NCBI GenBank assembly: GCA_029204225.1
Contig: MU831571.1
Location: 1-64,000, forward strand
Source of the DNA: Diphasiastrum complanatum
Taxonomy: Eukaryota > Streptophyta > Lycopodiopsida > Lycopodiales > Lycopodiaceae
Direction of reading: 5' to 3'
DNA: 64,000 nt
The position numbers and the translations under genes were made by a program. How positions within the stretch are numbered: position 1 is the stretch's first letter; every line of letters starts with the position of its first letter. The notes under the pieces were generated by a model that saw only the letters and a program-made list of their open reading frames with translations, had not been told where the DNA came from and did not search any database. Below, in pieces: positions 1-11,779 of the stretch.

Positions 1-73
1 AAGTGAAAGTAACCAACAAGTGTTTGCATGCCTCCTCCACATTCCACTATGCCCATAGTGAATGCATCATGTA

Positions 74-907
74 TCATGAACCTCCATCACCACCTTGCCT
101 TTGTAGATCTCCAATCCATGAAAGCCCTTGAGTGAATGAATGCCAAAATGATGTGTTCTTTGCTCCATTTGAATGAGCAAAAGCTGTACTTGAAATACTT
201 GAAGTATCTCCACAAGATTTGCATACAACCTTTGATCCTACATTGTCAACAATTTGCCAATTTGCCAACACTAGGATGCTAGATCTTGAATTTTGCTCAA
301 AAGTAAAGATATTGACCGCATCAATATCTTTCAAGATTTGAATGAATGCATGTACTTGATCATAAGAACCAGCAATGATAACTATTCCATCTCCAAGATC
401 CAAAAGATGCAAAACTATGGAACTAGTTTCATTGAATTTTGACAATTCCAACACATTGACATAACAATGTTCATACATGAGATTAAACAAATAAGGTAGA
501 GCAAAAGGACACTTCCTTGCTGCTCCAAGAACCTTACTTAAACCTTCAAGAACCTATAAAAACAAATCCTAAATGCTTTGCCCATGTGGCTCCCCTTTGA
601 TGCTTTTGACTAGCTTCCAATTGCTACTTGCCTCTTGGTGTTGATGAAGCAATTCAAGATCAACATCTTGATCTTCCAATAAAACATCAAGGACTTTGCA
701 TTTATAAACATCTTCAGATCTGAACCTCTGAAGATACTCCCTCTCAAACACATGATTAACATCCCACAAGATCTCATCATTGCTTGATTTCAACCTTTCA
801 CTATAGTTAGTGAAAACAATGTCACCATCATAAACCAAAAGATAGATTTCTACAATTCTATCCAACGTGAAGTAGAGTAGATGAAATTGAGTATCAAAAA
901 TAATCAA
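74..907 (-). pseudogene. Unidentified coding-like tail of the left gag-protease element
   Basis: Two open stretches (907-569, 112 residues; 490-74, 138 residues) lie downstream of the gag-protease frame on the same strand. They show no DDE integrase, YVDD or RNase H motif. One contains LLDLGDGIVIIAGSYDQV, which resembles LDLEDGIVLP inside the gag-protease tail near 1800, suggesting an internally repeated or decayed region. Function unknown; they may be chance frames of the element's internal region. Confidence 0.3.
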
Positions 908-979
908 ACCAGCCCATTTGAGCTCAAACCAGACCTCAATGAGCTCACCAATGAGATCTTCCTTGCCTTGGAGAAATTG

Positions 980-3304
980 TCACTTGAGTTGCTCCATGTA
1001 GTCTTCTTCATGCAACCTTTTGCCATCTTGATCATGCATGAACACTCCACCACAATCATAGCAACCTTTGAGTTGATGAAGAGATCTAAGATCCATGCCT
1101 TGAATCTTCCCAAGAGTCACTCTTCCTTTGCCCTTTCCTTCACAAGACTCTCTCTTAATGATCACACCACAAAAGTTAGCAATCTCCCTCTTGATAGTTG
1201 CATCATAAGAAATGGAAGAATCTCGAACATTAGAAACCATGAAAAGAATAGATAGTTCCTTCAACATAAGAATGATTGAAGTACTTTTTCTTGTCAAACC
1301 TGGACTTCTAATCAATGATATAGGTAATGATAATGAACACTCACTTTCATTCACAAAAGCATCATTCAAAGTACGTCCTACTTTGAACACTTCACATTCA
1401 TCTCTCCCTTTTGACTTGAGATCCTCCTCACCAAGTCTCACGATAGAACCTTTTGATCTACTTTCTTTATGAATACATGTGACACCACTTGTTTCACAAA
1501 TGACTTTTTTGGACTCATCACATAAAAATACAAAAGAAACTTTTTCTTCAATCATGCTCAAAGCACCATCTCTTTCCAAATGAGAAAATAAGTCATTAGC
1601 AACAACCATTTCCAAAGAAGAGTTTTCATCACCTCCATTGATGAAGTTAGCTCTCTTCTTACCTTTTTTATTTTTGCACTTTCCATGTAGTTCCATTGAA
1701 GAGCCACCAAGACTTGGAAATCTATGAGTAGAAGAGTTCAAACACGATACTAATATAGCACCACATGACTCCATTTGACTAGTAGGTAGCACTATTCCAT
1801 CTTCAAGATCCAATGGATCCAAAACATTGATCATAGATTCACCAAAAGTTGCCAAGTTAGCACAACAATAACTATCTCCAAGAAACTCATTAGATCTCAA
1901 CCTAGATCTAGCATAAGGAAGTTCTTTAGACTTTGCATAAGATCTACCAATCTTATTGATGCTAGGGATTGACTTTTGAAAGTTGAGAGAACCGCCAACA
2001 TCCATTTCATTCCTCTTGTTAGACATAACAAATGCATCAAGCTTGTAAAGTCTACCTTGTCTATTGCCCCTAGCAATCAGGACATCTCCCTTAGTAATGA
2101 AGCAAACATCCCCAACAAACTTTGTCTTGTATCCTTTTTTTAACATTTGACCAACACTTAGCAAATTCCTTGAGAGTGAAGGAATGTAAAGAACACCATC
2201 AAGCCTTACATTCCTATTAGTAGAAAGGCAAATAGGAATTGAGCCAATGCCTTTGATCATACACTCACCACGATTTGGCATGTGAACGACTTTTTTGGTT
2301 CCAACATAAGAGATAAAAGAAGTAAAGAACTCCTTGTGACTAGTCATGTGTGAACTAGATCCACTATCTATCCACCATGAATCCTTGTCACTTCCACTTG
2401 ACATTAGACTTGAAGAACACATCACGAGAAAATCACAAGAATCTAGATCCTCATTAGAAGTACAAAAGTTGTTTTGCTTGCTACCTTCATTACTTTGTTT
2501 CTTATGACATTCATTTGCAAAATGACCTTTTATCCCACAATAAAAGCACTTGAGCTTTGACTTGTCTTTCTTTCTAAAAGAAGTAGAAGAGGAGGAGGAA
2601 GAGTGATCATCATGATCTGAGTTACCACCTTTGGACCATTTCTCTTTGCCTTTACCTTTGCCTTTGACTTTGCCTTTTGTGAAGAAAGCCTCTTCACCTC
2701 CACCTTGCAAGGATGCACCATCAAGCTTTGATTGCAACCTATGTTCTTCAACCAATAAGATTTCTTGCAAGTCAACCACACTTGGCAAGACTCTTTGAAT
2801 GGCATAACTTTGCACAAGGTTAGCATGTTCATCTATCAAATCATTCAACATAATCTGGACTATTTCACCATCTTTTATGCTTTCATCAATGCATGCTAGA
2901 TCATCACTTAAGGACTTAACCCTCAAGACAAATGCATGAGCACTTTCACCCTCTCTTTGTCTACTAGAAAATATTTGCCTCCTTAGGGTTAATACCCTAG
3001 ATGTGGACTTTGATTCAAAGAGCTTCTTCAAGGCATTCCATGCCTCACTTGCACTTTGACTATTACCAACTTCCTTGAGAAGTTCATTGGTAACATTCAT
3101 TTTAATAATATGAAGAGCCCTTTCGGCCTTCTTATCAAACCTTTGTTGCTCTTGAACTGTGGGTGGTCTCTCTTTAGTTCCTGCAACTATGTCCATGAGT
3201 TCATTCAACTCAAGTAAGGATTCCATCCTCACTTTTCAGGTAGAGTAGTTTGATGAACTCAACCTTTCATTAGTTTCTAACATGATCCCACCATTGGAAG
3301 CCAT
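980..3304 (-). pseudogene. gag-pr: gag-protease of the left Copia-type element, broken by an early stop
   Basis: The gag ATG is at 3304. Codon 23 (3238-3236) is TGA where relatives carry the conserved Trp of the N-terminal motif NYSxWKxRM, so full-length translation is blocked; the frame is then open for about 750 codons to 980. Domains in order, counted from codon 25: gag capsid region with FVLRVKSLSDDLACI at about 101-115, basic Lys-Gly stretch, CCHC zinc knuckle CFYCGIKGHFANEC at about 229, then protease with active-site DSGSSSHMTS at about 289 and the usual NLLSVGQM motif. The last about 350 residues match no pol domain I know. The fragment at 53110 (NYSIWKVRMES) shows what codon 23 was. 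Confidence 0.8.
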
Positions 3305-3328
3305 GAATATAATGATTCTTCAACTTTA

Positions 3329-3341
3329 GGCTCTGTCCTAA
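3329..3341 (-). other. Degenerate tRNA-iMet primer-binding site
   Basis: The minus strand reads TTAGGACAGAGCC. The Copia consensus is TGGTATCAGAGCC; the 3' seven bases CAGAGCC are kept and the first half has diverged. It sits exactly between the LTR end CA and the gag start 25 bases further on. Confidence 0.5.
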
Positions 3342-4181
3342 TGCACCTAGCACTCACTTTCCTCTCAACAAATGATGGATAAGGAGATCTCAGAAGATCT
3401 AGGACCCTAAAACACTTCTATCTTGAACCTGGCTAGTTTCCAAGCATAGAAAGGAAGATTGAAACACATGCAACACTTTTCATACACTAAGAATGGATTA
3501 CAAACTCAAACCAACTTGAACACACTCTTGCTTAAGCTCTCAAACTTTCCAGCAAGTGACCAAATCAAGTTATGGTATGAAGAGTTACTTGCATTCTTAG
3601 AAAATACAAAAGACTAGGCTGCCAAGAATATCTAGAATTGAACAAACTTGATCAACATATTATCAACACACTAAGATATTGATTCAGCCTGTAAAACCAC
3701 ATGTAAAGCACACATCTAAAAGTTTATAAACTCCAGCAAGTGATAAATACAAGCTTTAGAGATGAATGAAAGAGCACACTTAGTGAATCACAAGACTAGC
3801 TTCACTAGCTTGTCAAATCTTGGTGTTTAGATGTAGATCTAAGATCACTTCACATGAGAATGTTCCTCAACCTGTTAAGAACCTGAAAATACATTTGCAT
3901 AATGGTTAAAACCTTCCAACAAATGCTTCAATCAAATTACATAAGGAGAGTTACTTACATGCTCAACAAAGTACACCAAAATTTATGCAAAAGATTGTTG
4001 ACAATCTGTTCACCCAAAAGGGGATCTTTCATCCAAGTGGGAGCTTTGCTCAGCCTTTTGGAGAAATACAAAATCACTCAAAGAATATTTGTCATCCACT
4101 TAAGGAGAAGGTTCATCCACTTAAGGAGAGTGTTCATCCACAAAGGAGAGTGTTCATCCACAAAAGTGGAGATTGTCAACA
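3342..4181 (-). repeat. 5' LTR of the left gag-protease element
   Basis: On the minus strand the segment starts TGTTGACAATC at 4181 and ends CA at 3342, next to a primer-site-like sequence, so it has canonical TG..CA ends. Near its start (about 4093-4172 on +) it holds four tandem units of about 21 bp built on GTTCATCCAC and AAGGAGAG. Further in, blocks near 3545-3600 and 3905-3965 look like diverged copies of each other. The matching 3' LTR is not in the window, so the ends rest on the TG..CA rule and the primer site. Confidence 0.6.
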
Positions 4182-4805
4182 ATACATTGAACAGAACATT
4201 GAATAAACCTGATCTTTCGGGTAGGGTAGCTAGATGGGTATTATTATTAGATGAGTTTAACTATGAAGTAGAATTAAGAAGAGACAAGGATCATCAAAAT
4301 ACTGATTATATATCCCGCCTCCAAACAAAAAATCAGTTTGAATCCATTTTTGATGAATTTTCGGATGAACATATAATGTCTATCCAATCGGAAATATCAA
4401 TTTATATGGACATTATTAACTTTTGACAGGACCAGATTTATCCTGAACATTTTAATAAATAGCAAAAAATTGTTTTTCTTTCAAAAGTAGGGCCTTATAC
4501 GATTGAAAATAGAACATTGTATAAGTTAGGAGCTGACGATAGTCTCCGCCGATATTTAGAACCAACCGAGACGACCGTTGTAATAAGTGCATTACATGAG
4601 GAAGTTTTGGGAGGTCACTATTGTTATGGCCATATTCGGTTAAGGACCTGGAATAGTCCTAATATGGTAGACCGACCCTCTAGTATTCGAGTTTATTGGT
4701 CACGCGTAGATATAATTATTGGAAGCAAATATTACTACATCAGGGGCAATTGTGCATTGCTTAGTCTAAAGATCAAGGCATTCACGGATCCATATTAAGG
4801 GTGGG
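4182..4805 (+). pseudogene. Gypsy RNase H end plus integrase zinc-domain fragment
   Basis: From about 4205 the plus strand reads SGRVARWVLLLDEFNYEVEL followed by DHQNTDYISRL, the standard C-terminal part of Ty3/Gypsy RNase H and its linker. From 4517 comes HEEVLGGHYCYGHIR, the HH half of the integrase HHCC zinc domain. The CC half, the DDE core and the C-terminus are missing; after 4700 the frame becomes unrelated and ends at a purine tract AAGGGTGGG next to a 3' LTR. In-frame stops lie at 4424-4426 and just after. A polypeptide that runs from 3902 into this piece is accidental: its first half is antisense LTR. Confidence 0.8.
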
Positions 4806-4980
4806 TGTTGGATTTATCTCCTCTACTCTCCTAAATCTCATTTTAATCTGTCTCCCTACATGTTGCATTTTTACACACTTTGTCACACAGTCTACATATT
4901 TACATGTAAAATAAGGTAGACGAATAAAACGCGACTGTCTGAAGTCAGTCCACCACGAACAATACTTTATCTCCTACTCA
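4806..4980 (+). repeat. Start of a Gypsy 3' LTR (TGTTGGATTTATCTCC family)
   Basis: Directly after the purine tract AAGGGTGGG the sequence starts TGTTGGATTTATCTCC and continues TCTACTCTCCTAAATC. The same start occurs at 29212 after another Gypsy fragment, so this is an LTR shared by the Gypsy copies here. Only the first 50 or so bases can be aligned between the two places; the right end is unclear and runs into the next Copia piece. Confidence 0.6.
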
Positions 4981-7184
4981 CTCATGCCTCCACTCCTTCC
5001 GACATTTACCTTGAAAAGAAAAAACAAAGCTGACAAGGCGAATGTCGCAGAGTCATCAAAGGATGCAGACCAAAGCGATGAGGCCTTCACGATATTCAAT
5101 GAAGCCTCAATAAGCTACACTGAACAAGACTGCAATGTAGTCATTGAGTCATGAGCAACCTCACACATCACTTGCAACAAAAGAATCTTGATCGACTATA
5201 GAGAACTCGAAAACAACAGAGCAGTGATTCTAGGCGATGGGAGCTGACACAATGTCAAGGGAGTTGGAACTCTACAACTACAAACACTGTCGGAGCAAGC
5301 AAAGCTGCCAAGAGCACTCTACGTACCCTCATTGAAAAAAGACTTACTATGGAAATGTATGCCGGATGATCGAGAAAACAACAAACAAGTTGCTGACAGT
5401 TGGATGTAGAGAAGGCAATCTCTACCAAGCCAAGACAATCAGCAATTCTGATAGCATACTAAATGCATCAGAAAACGAAGATCAACTCTGGCACAGAAGA
5501 ATGTATCATCTGAACATGATGAGCTTCTACGACATGAGCAAGAAGGACATAGTCACAGATCTGAAAATATCCAGACCCGATATTGAGTTTCGTGAAGTTT
5601 GTCAGAAAGGGAAACAACATCGAAATCCATTCGTACATGAGGAAGGACAAACATCAAATCAAACTGTCGAGCCCCATACCCCAGAGCATCAGGAAGCCGA
5701 ATATCAACCCGACGAAAAAAAAACATTCGAGCATCGACGAATCGAACCCAGAAGGTTGACAAGACAAAGAAGACCTCCATAATGATACACTGACAACCGT
5801 CAATGGAGTGAAGAAACAAAGTTTGAATACTGCAACTTCATTGAAGAACCAACAACATATCAAGAAGCTATCCAGAGTCTAGAAGGTGAATTCTGGAAGC
5901 ATGCAATGTCAGAGGAAATCGAATCAATGAGGCAAATGAGGCATGGAGACTAGAGCCACTCCTCGAAAATAAAAAGATCGTCGACTGCAAATGGGTCTAC
6001 AAAAGAAAAATCAAATTAGATGACATTGTCGGACGATACAAAGCAAGGTTCGTCATGAAAGGCTACACACAAAGGTACGACGGCGTCGATTACTTCGATA
6101 CTTATTCACCAATGGTAAAAAGGACAAGCATTCGTCGACTGCTCCTTGCATACAAAACTCAATAAAATCTGAAAATTCACCAGATTGATGTAAAGACAGT
6201 CTTTCTCCATGGAGATCTAGAGGAAGAAATCTTCATGAAGTAGCCTAAAAGATTTGAAGACCCCGACAATAAACAATATGTTTGTCGGTTGCAATGATGC
6301 ATTTATGGTCTAATGCAGGCATCACGATCTTGGTATAAGAAGATCGATAGTCTTCTGAAGTCTCTAGATTACATTCCTACATAACCAAACTGTAATGTCT
6401 ATATAAAAAAAGTAGGAAGAAATTTTGTGATTCTAACTATATTTGTAGATGACTCCCTAATGATAGGAAATTCTTTGATGTTAATCAAGAAAACAAAGAG
6501 TCAAATTTCTAAAAGTTATGAAATCACGAATCTAGAGAAGCAACAAAATGCCTTGGGCTGGAAATCAGAAGAAATTGAATGAGAAGAAAAATGCATCTGA
6601 GTCAGTCAGAGTACGCCAAGAAAGTGCTAAAGCAGTACCGAATGATGGACTACAAAGTAAAAGCCACACCAATGATAGTTGGAGCTAGACTAACGAAAAA
6701 TGATTGCCCGAATACAGATGAGGAGAGATAGAAAATGGAAGGTATACCCTACCAAAACCTGATCGGTAGTCTGATGTACCTCACAATATGTACCAGACCC
6801 GATTTGGCCTTCTCTGTCTATGCTTTAAGACAATTCTCTTCGAATCCTGGCATGGCACATTGGCAAATGGCGAAATGAATTCTGCAATATTTGAAGGGTA
6901 CCCAAAATATGGGATTAACCTACAAAGCATACAAAGAAGACAAAGGATTCGAGTTGCAACACTACAGTGATGCAAGTTGGACGAGCTGCAAAGATGACAA
7001 CAAGTCCGTAACAGGAGGATGTTCGATTGCGTGTGGAGCAGCAATCAGCTGGACATGCAAGAAACAAACCTTGTTGGCTCAATCCTCATGCAAAGCTGAA
7101 TATGTCGTAGTTTCAAAGATGACAAGGTCCAAGGGCCTCCCCAAAAATAAAAAGACACCTCTTGTAACCCATTTGACATGCTGA
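4981..7184 (+). pseudogene. Decayed Copia polyprotein lacking the integrase core
   Basis: In order on the plus strand: a protease relic near 5140-5175 (ATSHITCNKRI, active-site DSG mutated to ES-stop), LYVPSLKKDLL near 5316, GAG-pre-integrase QLWHRRMYHLNMMSF near 5487, then a jump at about 5640 straight into the linker that precedes reverse transcriptase. RT runs from [14 protein letters not shown] (5890) through QIDVKTVFLHGDLEEEIFMK to FVDD near 6450 (usual form YVDD), and RNase H pieces extend to 7184. The whole DDE integrase core, normally about 300 residues, is deleted. Several frameshifts and stops. The region was joined as domains, not as one reading frame. Confidence 0.85.
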
Positions 7185-8180
7185 TAGAGAGGAGAAAACT
7201 CTACCAATTTGGAGATCCAAGCATCCTCATGTGCTAATGCTTTCATGCTTTGATTATTTCCCCATTTTGCATTGTTCTTGCTTTATGTTTTTTAATGGCT
7301 TCTTCAATGTATGTAATGTTGAGCACATGAGCTAACCTCCCTCACCTCTCTCTCTCCTACCTCCGGTCACCTCTATCTATGAACATGATTTCCTATTGAG
7401 TGGGTAGTTGAAAAGGTTTCTCCTAAGAAGATTCCCTCCAAAAGTTTCAAAAATCACCATATAAAAAATAAAAGCAAATTTTTTGCGTAAAATTATTTTT
7501 TTAAGGGTGTGATTTTTTACTGTTTTTAAAAACTTGAGAATGCATATACCATGTTTTCAAAAATAAATTAGTAAAAAACTATATAATTATGTCCATTGCA
7601 ATTTTGATATAGTTTTAAAAAACCACACAATCAAAAAAATGAACATAAAATGCATATAGCTATTGTACTTTTCAGTGAGAGTTTGTTATATGTACTTGTA
7701 TAACACATTAAAACCATTAATATTTTGATTGTCATCTAAATATTTCAAGAATGCACTCTGCTAAGAAAAAGATATCTTCAATACTTTATAATGATGTTTT
7801 AGTTGTGGGCTGGAACTTGTGTATTAGGCAACTTTCCTATGTTGCTGCTGTCATATGACAATTTAAGTCTTTTCTCAACATTTGCAGAGACATTTTTTGG
7901 GTTGGTCTTCTTTTTACCCCTGGAAGTGTATAAAATACATCACTTTACTAAAAATAATGAAAAAATTTGCATTTTTAATTCAATTTCAGGTCACCTGAGA
8001 ATTCGTAAAATAAGCTTTTCATATTGTATTCTTCGTTATTCAAGATATTTTTTAACATAATTATGCAAGAATAGCAAGAATAATTTTACATATTAAACCA
8101 AAAGTTCAAAAATTGAGGCTAATTTAAATGTTTCCAAGAAATTTAGAACATTTTTTGTTTTGGTAAAAAACTTTTGCACA
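7185..8180. other. AT-rich intergenic DNA, nothing recognised
   Basis: After the Copia RNase H the sequence is AT-rich with many short homopolymers. A 3' LTR of the preceding Copia would be expected from about 7190, after the purine-rich GAGAGGAGAAAA, but no second copy is present to define it. No convincing coding frame or RNA gene is seen. Confidence 0.4.
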
Positions 8181-8182
8181 AA

Positions 8183-8360
8183 AACTCGATACAATGCATC
8201 GAGTTTGTGTGCAAATCTGATGCAATGTATCATAACGACACACAAACTTGATACACTGCATCGAGTTTCATACTAAACTCAACGCAATGCAACGAAATGG
8301 CATACAAATCCGATGCAGTGCATCGAGTTTGTGTGCAATTTCGATGCAGTGCATCGTGAG
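8183..8360. repeat. Cluster of near-palindromes around GATGCANTGCATC
   Basis: About four irregular copies of a unit of about 40-50 bp, each pairing CTCGAT or TCCGAT with GCAGTGCATCGAG. The core CGATGCAGTGCATCG (arms CGATGCA and TGCATCG around one base) occurs near 8341-8355 and decayed forms at about 8187, 8218, 8250 and 8309. Units alternate with GTTTGTGTGCAA. Could be a degenerate satellite or a cluster of dyad binding sites. Confidence 0.65.
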
Positions 8361-9072
8361 AAAGGGGATGTCTCTTCCATCACTTCAGGATCATCAACAC
8401 CTCTAACTATTGATAGTGATGGGATTGATAGTAACTAGCATTTGGAACTGTATGAGTCCAAAGAGTTTTGAATATCGTGTGTGTCACGAAATAGAAGTAA
8501 TTACTTTATTTGTTTGTCACTTTTATATCGTGAGAGTATGAGCATTTTAAAAATGTGTTTTTTTTTTAACATTTGGTTTTCTTTGAATGGGGAATTGTTC
8601 TTGCAAGTGGTCTTGAGAACCCCCAAAAATGGTATAATTGTTATTCTTGTCATGAACAAAAAAATGTCTCTTTTTTAATGTATTTTGAAAAAAACTTTAC
8701 ACTTGCGTAATGTTTTTTTGTTGACCCCCATAAAAAGAGGTCATTTTTCGGAATATCTTAGGGAATATTCCAAATGTTTCCCCTTAGCTGGAAAACTTAC
8801 CCATGCAATAGGAAATTGTGTTTATCATGTTAATGTTAGTTTGGAGCTAGAGTTAGAGTGGGGTGTAGAAGCAACTATTCTAAGTTAGATTACCTATCCT
8901 TGTGTTCTAACCCTTTTGACATGCAGAGTTCTGAACACCATCGACTTGCTACACTCTACACTCTCTCTCTTTCAAGAGCTTATCTCACAAATGAATTTGC
9001 TCTAATCGATCTCCAAAAAGAGTCGGGAATATCCAATATTAAGTTCGCAGGTTTTTTTAAAATCCAAAACTC
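8361..9072. other. Intergenic, nothing recognised
   Basis: Mixed AT-rich sequence with short accidental open frames on the plus strand. No domain motif, no LTR or terminal repeat was identified. Confidence 0.35.
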
Positions 9073-9460
9073 TTGCGTGGCAGTGCCATGCGTGGCACTA
9101 CCACGGCAAACAATTTTTTTTTTTTGAAAATTTGCCACACGTGTGTAAATTTTTTTTGGAAATGCAAATTTCTAGGCAGTGTGGTAGTCCGACGCGTGGC
9201 ACTACCACGCTTATTTAAATTTCAAATTTTCTGTAAGGTTCTCGTCCCCCCCAGATCTCGTCAGAGGAAGGGCCAGTGACAGAAAATTTGTCGGCGTGGT
9301 AGTGCCATGTGTGGCAGTGCCACGCGACCATTGCCACGCTCATTGCCACGCGATTGCCACATACATTGCCACGTGAGGGTCGACGAGTCAAATCTGGTCA
9401 CTGTCTTATGTGTGTGGCAATGGGCGTGGCAAAGTGATTCTATAGAACCATACTTTTTAG
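9073..9460. repeat. GTGGCAnTGCCAC dyad repeat, GC-rich island
   Basis: An island with at least ten occurrences of the half-site TGCCAC or GTGGCA, several as full dyads (GTGGCAGTGCCA near 9078, GTGGCAGTGCCACG near 9312), spaced 10-30 bases apart; runs of CATTGCCACG follow each other between about 9330 and 9375. Both strands carry short open frames because of the composition, not because of coding. Unlike its AT-rich surroundings; similar GCCACG-rich islands occur near 12000 and 15500. Confidence 0.6.
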
Positions 9461-11380
9461 AAATTTTTTGAATATGAGACAATTGGTTTAAAATTCATAT
9501 AGTGGTAAACTATATTCTGAAGGATTGGTGATTGTTATATAAAATTCTACTTCTATACAGATGTGGATTTGACTTGGAATCCATTAAAGTTTTCATTTGA
9601 TTCAGATTCATTAAAGGAATGATTAAATTCCTAGAATTTAGATTTTCTGAACCCAAATGGTTATTTCTATTGGATAGTCGAGTATTGAGAGTAATATTTC
9701 TATCACACATGGTAAAATACGTTATGAGTACTTTGGAAAAAAATCTGGTTTGTAATAGTGTTTGATGGTCATTACTGACTTTTTTATGATATTTAAATAT
9801 TTTATAAATCATCTTCCGAGGAAATTTTTAATTGAAATTATGGACTTTCTTTTAAAAGGAGGAGATGAAGTGATAGGAAGAAGACTTTCAAGTGATCAGC
9901 CAGTTGCATAGATTATTTTTATAGGAATCAAGTATTGTGAAAAGGTTGCACTATCCAAGTGAAATAGGACTCTCTAGGAATTGTTGCGAATATTTTGGAA
10001 CTAGAGGAGCTTTGGGAAATGAATTGTGAGTTATTCACATCTATGGATAGTAGAGGTAAAGATTAAATTTAGGTTCCATTGATCGGGTTAACTAAGTATC
10101 ATTTTGTCATAGACTGAATTGGGCTGAAATAAAACTCTAATCTTAACCTGGTGAACAAAGATGTCTGTAGAAGTCGACATCTTAGCTAGGAGTACTAAGA
10201 TTTGTTGTAGGTTGACCAAGTTGAAGAAATTTTGTTATTGAAAGTTTGATAGTTGGAAAGCTTGAGGATGTGGAATTATTCACGTCAAAGATTTCCCAAA
10301 TATGTTATTTACTCATGAGAATAGAGTTCTTTTGTAGCTGAGTTGCAAGATTCTCAATGAATTATGTTAGTAGCATATGCGGATTTTGGGAAAAATCTAC
10401 TGGACTATAGCATATGTTATGTATTGGATCATAATGGAATATTTTGGTATGGACGTCTTAGTCTTATGGATCTACTATGTGTTTCCTAAGTGCTGATATA
10501 CTTAAACTAGTCAGTGAACATAGACATATGAACAAGTAATGTTTGGAACAATTATTTGCAAAACGGTTCTTTCTGTAGAAAGAATGAATTATTGACTCCG
10601 AAAAGATTTAGAAGAGGGTCTAAATGTGGTGTTGTTTTGTGATGGACAAATTTAACATCTAGACATTTGAGACTTCTGAATCATTAGCAATTAAGTTGAG
10701 TAGTTAGTTTACTCCTGAATAAAGTTAATTGGTTAAGCGAATGTGAAGAGAATTCACCAAAAACTATTTATTTTAATCCATATTGCTTATAAGACACATG
10801 ATTTGTGAATCATTGTGATTCATTAGTAAAAGTTATGTGCATAGAATAATAGGAAATTCTTGGCATAGGATATTTCTCAAATGGAAAATAGACTCTAAGT
10901 TATTAATTGTATCCTAGTGAGCTCATATTGGATGATAGAATCTAATGAATATCAAGAATAACCACTGAATTCAATTGGAATTCAGCAAAACTTTGTAATC
11001 TCTAGATTTTGTTCTAGAGGATTGTATAAAGGTTCTGTAGTTGAAGACATATGCTAAAATGGTGATGTGTCTTTTCTCTTTAATTACATGATTGATCTCA
11101 TACTTTGGATAACTCATATCATGTTAAGAATCAGATTGGAAGAATATTCTTGAAATCCAGTAATTTTTCTTAAGGAAAAAGATTTTGGAATGATTCTTAT
11201 ATTTCCTAAGTTGTATGTTGGACATATACTCAAGTGTCTTTTAATGATTAAGACTCCTGCTAATTATGATTAACGAATCATAAATTTCTAAATATTTATT
11301 TTGGTTCCTAGTGAAAGTGATTTATCTACAACATAATAAGTACTCCTTCAAATTCAAAATCAAGGTGATAGAACTCATGA
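9461..11380. other. AT-rich non-genic stretch, possibly a very decayed element
   Basis: Nearly 2 kb with no open frame above 100 codons and no motif I can name. A purine tract AAAAGGAGGAGATGA near 9855 looks like those preceding 3' LTRs, but no matching LTR was found. Confidence 0.35.
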
Positions 11381-11710
11381 GTGCTTGTAAGAAGTTATTG
11401 GTGCCATTATCTTTTACAATAGAAAGCCATTATTGTCAAGTGCTCTCTCTCTCTATCAAAATAGTTTTTTATCCAATACTTATCAAGTTCATTAACTCTT
11501 ATAAATGTATACGTCAAGTCTTGTCAAAGCAAGCCATAGGTGGATGCAAAGTCTTGACTAGTGCTTGTAAGAAGTTATTGGTGCCATTATCTTTTACAAT
11601 AGAAAGCCATTATTGTCAAGTGCTCTCTCTCTCTCTATCAAAATAGTTTTTTATCCAATACTTATCAAGTTCATTAACTCTTATAAATGTATACGCAAAG
11701 TCTTGAATGA
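11381..11710. repeat. Tandem duplication, period 180 bp
   Basis: The unit beginning GTGCTTGTAAGAAGTTATTG occurs at 11381 and again at 11561. About 150 bp of the second copy is retained. The copies match almost base for base, including a CT run that is one dinucleotide longer in the second, so the duplication is recent. Not coding. Confidence 0.9.
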
Positions 11711-11779
11711 CCAGCAAAGCCATTGTGAAAGACTATTGATGTATTGAGCTTTAATGAACAAGTTTCATGATACGGACTC

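Larger units (their letters stand above)
1..4181 (-). mobile_element. Gag-protease-only Copia-type LTR element, left copy, 3' end outside the window
   Basis: Read on the minus strand this is a non-autonomous LTR element: 5' LTR (4181-3342), degenerate primer-binding site (3341-3329), gag plus aspartic protease (3304 to about 2000), then about 2 kb of coding-like sequence that I cannot match to integrase, reverse transcriptase or RNase H. The 3' LTR would lie left of base 1. The layout fits the TR-GAG class of elements, which depend on enzymes from other elements. That class is inferred from the absent pol; a diverged pol in the tail cannot be excluded. The gag is related to the fragments at 53110-53329 and 54567-56700. 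The 5' LTR abuts a Gypsy fragment at 4182, so the element probably inserted into, or recombined with, that Gypsy copy. Confidence 0.75.

Noticed and set aside
3902-4426. 174-codon plus-strand protein
   Set aside because: The first half is antisense LTR with tandem repeats and only the second half is Gypsy RNase H; an accidental fusion.
5553-5863. Minus-strand frames over the Copia relic
   Set aside because: Shadows of GAG-pre-integrase and linker on the plus strand.
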